A DNA stretch of 7,005 nucleotides from Flavobacteriaceae bacterium (GTDB lineage Bacteria > Bacteroidota > Bacteroidia > Flavobacteriales > Flavobacteriaceae), in NCBI GenBank assembly GCA_029245825.1, contig JAQWON010000107.1, forward strand, positions 1 through 7,005, read 5' to 3'. The position numbers and the translations under genes were made by a program. The notes beneath the pieces were generated by a model that was given only the letters and a program-made list of their open reading frames with translations, did no database searches and was not told where the DNA came from. Shown here one piece after another: positions 6,349 through 7,005 of the stretch; position 1 is the first letter of the stretch, and each line of letters opens with the position of its first letter.

Positions 6349-7005
6349 ATGCCAGTTCGAAAATTAAAACCAGTTACTCCTGCACAGCGATTTAGAATCG
6401 TAAATGGTTTTGACATGCTAACAACTGACAAACCTGAAAAAAGTTTACTTTCCAAAAAAAACAGAAATGGAGGAAGAAACAATCAAGGTAAAATGACTGT
6501 TCCACATAGAGGAGGAGGTCATAAAAAAAGATATAGAGTTATTGACTTCAAAAGAAATAAAGTTGATATTGAGGCAGAAGTTAAGTCAATTGAATATGAC
6601 CCTAACCGATCAGCTTTCATTGCTCTTTTACTATACAAGGATGGAGAAAAGAAATATATCATAGCTCCTAGTGGTCTAAAAGTTGGTCAAAAAGTTTCTT
6701 CAGGAGAAAATGCTTCTCCTGAACTTGGTAATTCGTTGCCATTGTTAAAAATACCTCTTGGAACTATCATTTCATGTGTTGAAATTAATCCTGGTGGTGG
6801 AGCTGTAATAGCAAGAAGTGCTGGTTCTTTTGTTCAATTGATGGCAAGAGAAGGAAATTTTGTAACAGTAAAAATGCCTTCTGGAGAAACCAGATTAATA
6901 AATTCTAAATGCATTGCTATGATTGGAACAGTATCTAACTCTGATCATCAGCTTTTGATTTCTGGTAAAGCCGGAAGATCCAGATGGTTAGGTAGAAGAC
7001 CAAGA
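6349..7005 (+). CDS. rplB: 50S ribosomal protein uL2 (L2), cut by right edge
   Basis: uL2 is a core 50S protein needed for subunit association and for peptidyl transferase activity. The first 219 codons are present, of about 274 expected. The N-terminal region has MPVRKLKPVTPAQRF and the basic HRGGGHKKRYRVIDFKRNK (53-71), part of the RNA-binding domain. The SH3-like second domain carries ARSAGSFVQLMAREG (155-169), KMPSGETRLI (175-184) and SGKAGRSRWLGRRPR (205-219). The window ends just before the highly conserved MNPVDHPxGGGEG segment that holds the functionally important histidine, so that segment cannot be checked. The ATG follows rplW by 5 nt without a Shine-Dalgarno site. The rest of the S10 cluster (rpsS, rplV, rpsC and so on) would be expected to follow. 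Confidence 0.98.
   Translation, partial: MPVRKLKPVTPAQRFRIVNGFDMLTTDKPEKSLLSKKNRNGGRNNQGKMTVPHRGGGHKKRYRVIDFKRNKVDIEAEVKSIEYDPNRSAFIALLLYKDGEKKYIIAPSGLKVGQKVSSGENASPELGNSLPLLKIPLGTIISCVEINPGGGAVIARSAGSFVQLMAREGNFVTVKMPSGETRLINSKCIAMIGTVSNSDHQLLISGKAGRSRWLGRRPR

Noticed and set aside
1..7005. Search for CRISPR arrays, tRNA or rRNA genes, insertion sequences, riboswitches and rho-independent terminators
   Set aside because: Apart from the 199-bp AT-rich intergenic region the window is coding, and I saw no spaced repeats, terminal inverted repeats, cloverleaf folds or GC-rich hairpins followed by T-runs.

Overview
This window comes from an AT-rich bacterial genome, most likely Bacteroidota and probably Flavobacteriia. 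Three things point there: a divergent SusC/RagA-type TonB-dependent transporter, a promoter of the Bacteroidota form (TTG, 19 nt, TAnnTTTG), and ribosomal protein and EF-G sequences that read like flavobacterial versions. The assignment rests on recognised sequence character, not on a database search.

Layout. Positions 1-1263 (minus strand) hold the first 421 codons of a SusC/RagA-family outer-membrane transporter; the rest lies beyond the left edge. A 199-bp AT-rich divergent intergenic region (1264-1462) carries a good promoter for the rightward genes and no convincing one for the transporter. From 1463 to the right edge runs one tightly packed plus-strand operon: rpsL (uS12), rpsG (uS7), fusA (EF-G), rpsJ (uS10), rplC (uL3), rplD (uL4), rplW (uL23) and rplB (uL2, cut after 219 codons by the window edge). 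Gaps between genes run from 17 nt down to a 1-nt overlap, so no internal terminator or structured leader fits between them.

How the genes work together. The operon joins the 'str' genes (rpsL-rpsG-fusA) directly to the start of the S10 cluster, with no tuf gene between fusA and rpsJ. The products build the 30S decoding centre (uS12), the 30S head (uS7, uS10), the large-subunit core and exit tunnel (uL3, uL4, uL23, uL2) and the translocase EF-G. The transporter is functionally unrelated and transcribed in the opposite direction.

Novelty. I found no undescribed system; this is largely an ordinary housekeeping region. The points worth a second look are regulatory: the short-leader promoter, Shine-Dalgarno-like sites only before the first two genes, and the lack of space for the classical S7 and L4 autoregulatory RNA sites known from E. 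coli.
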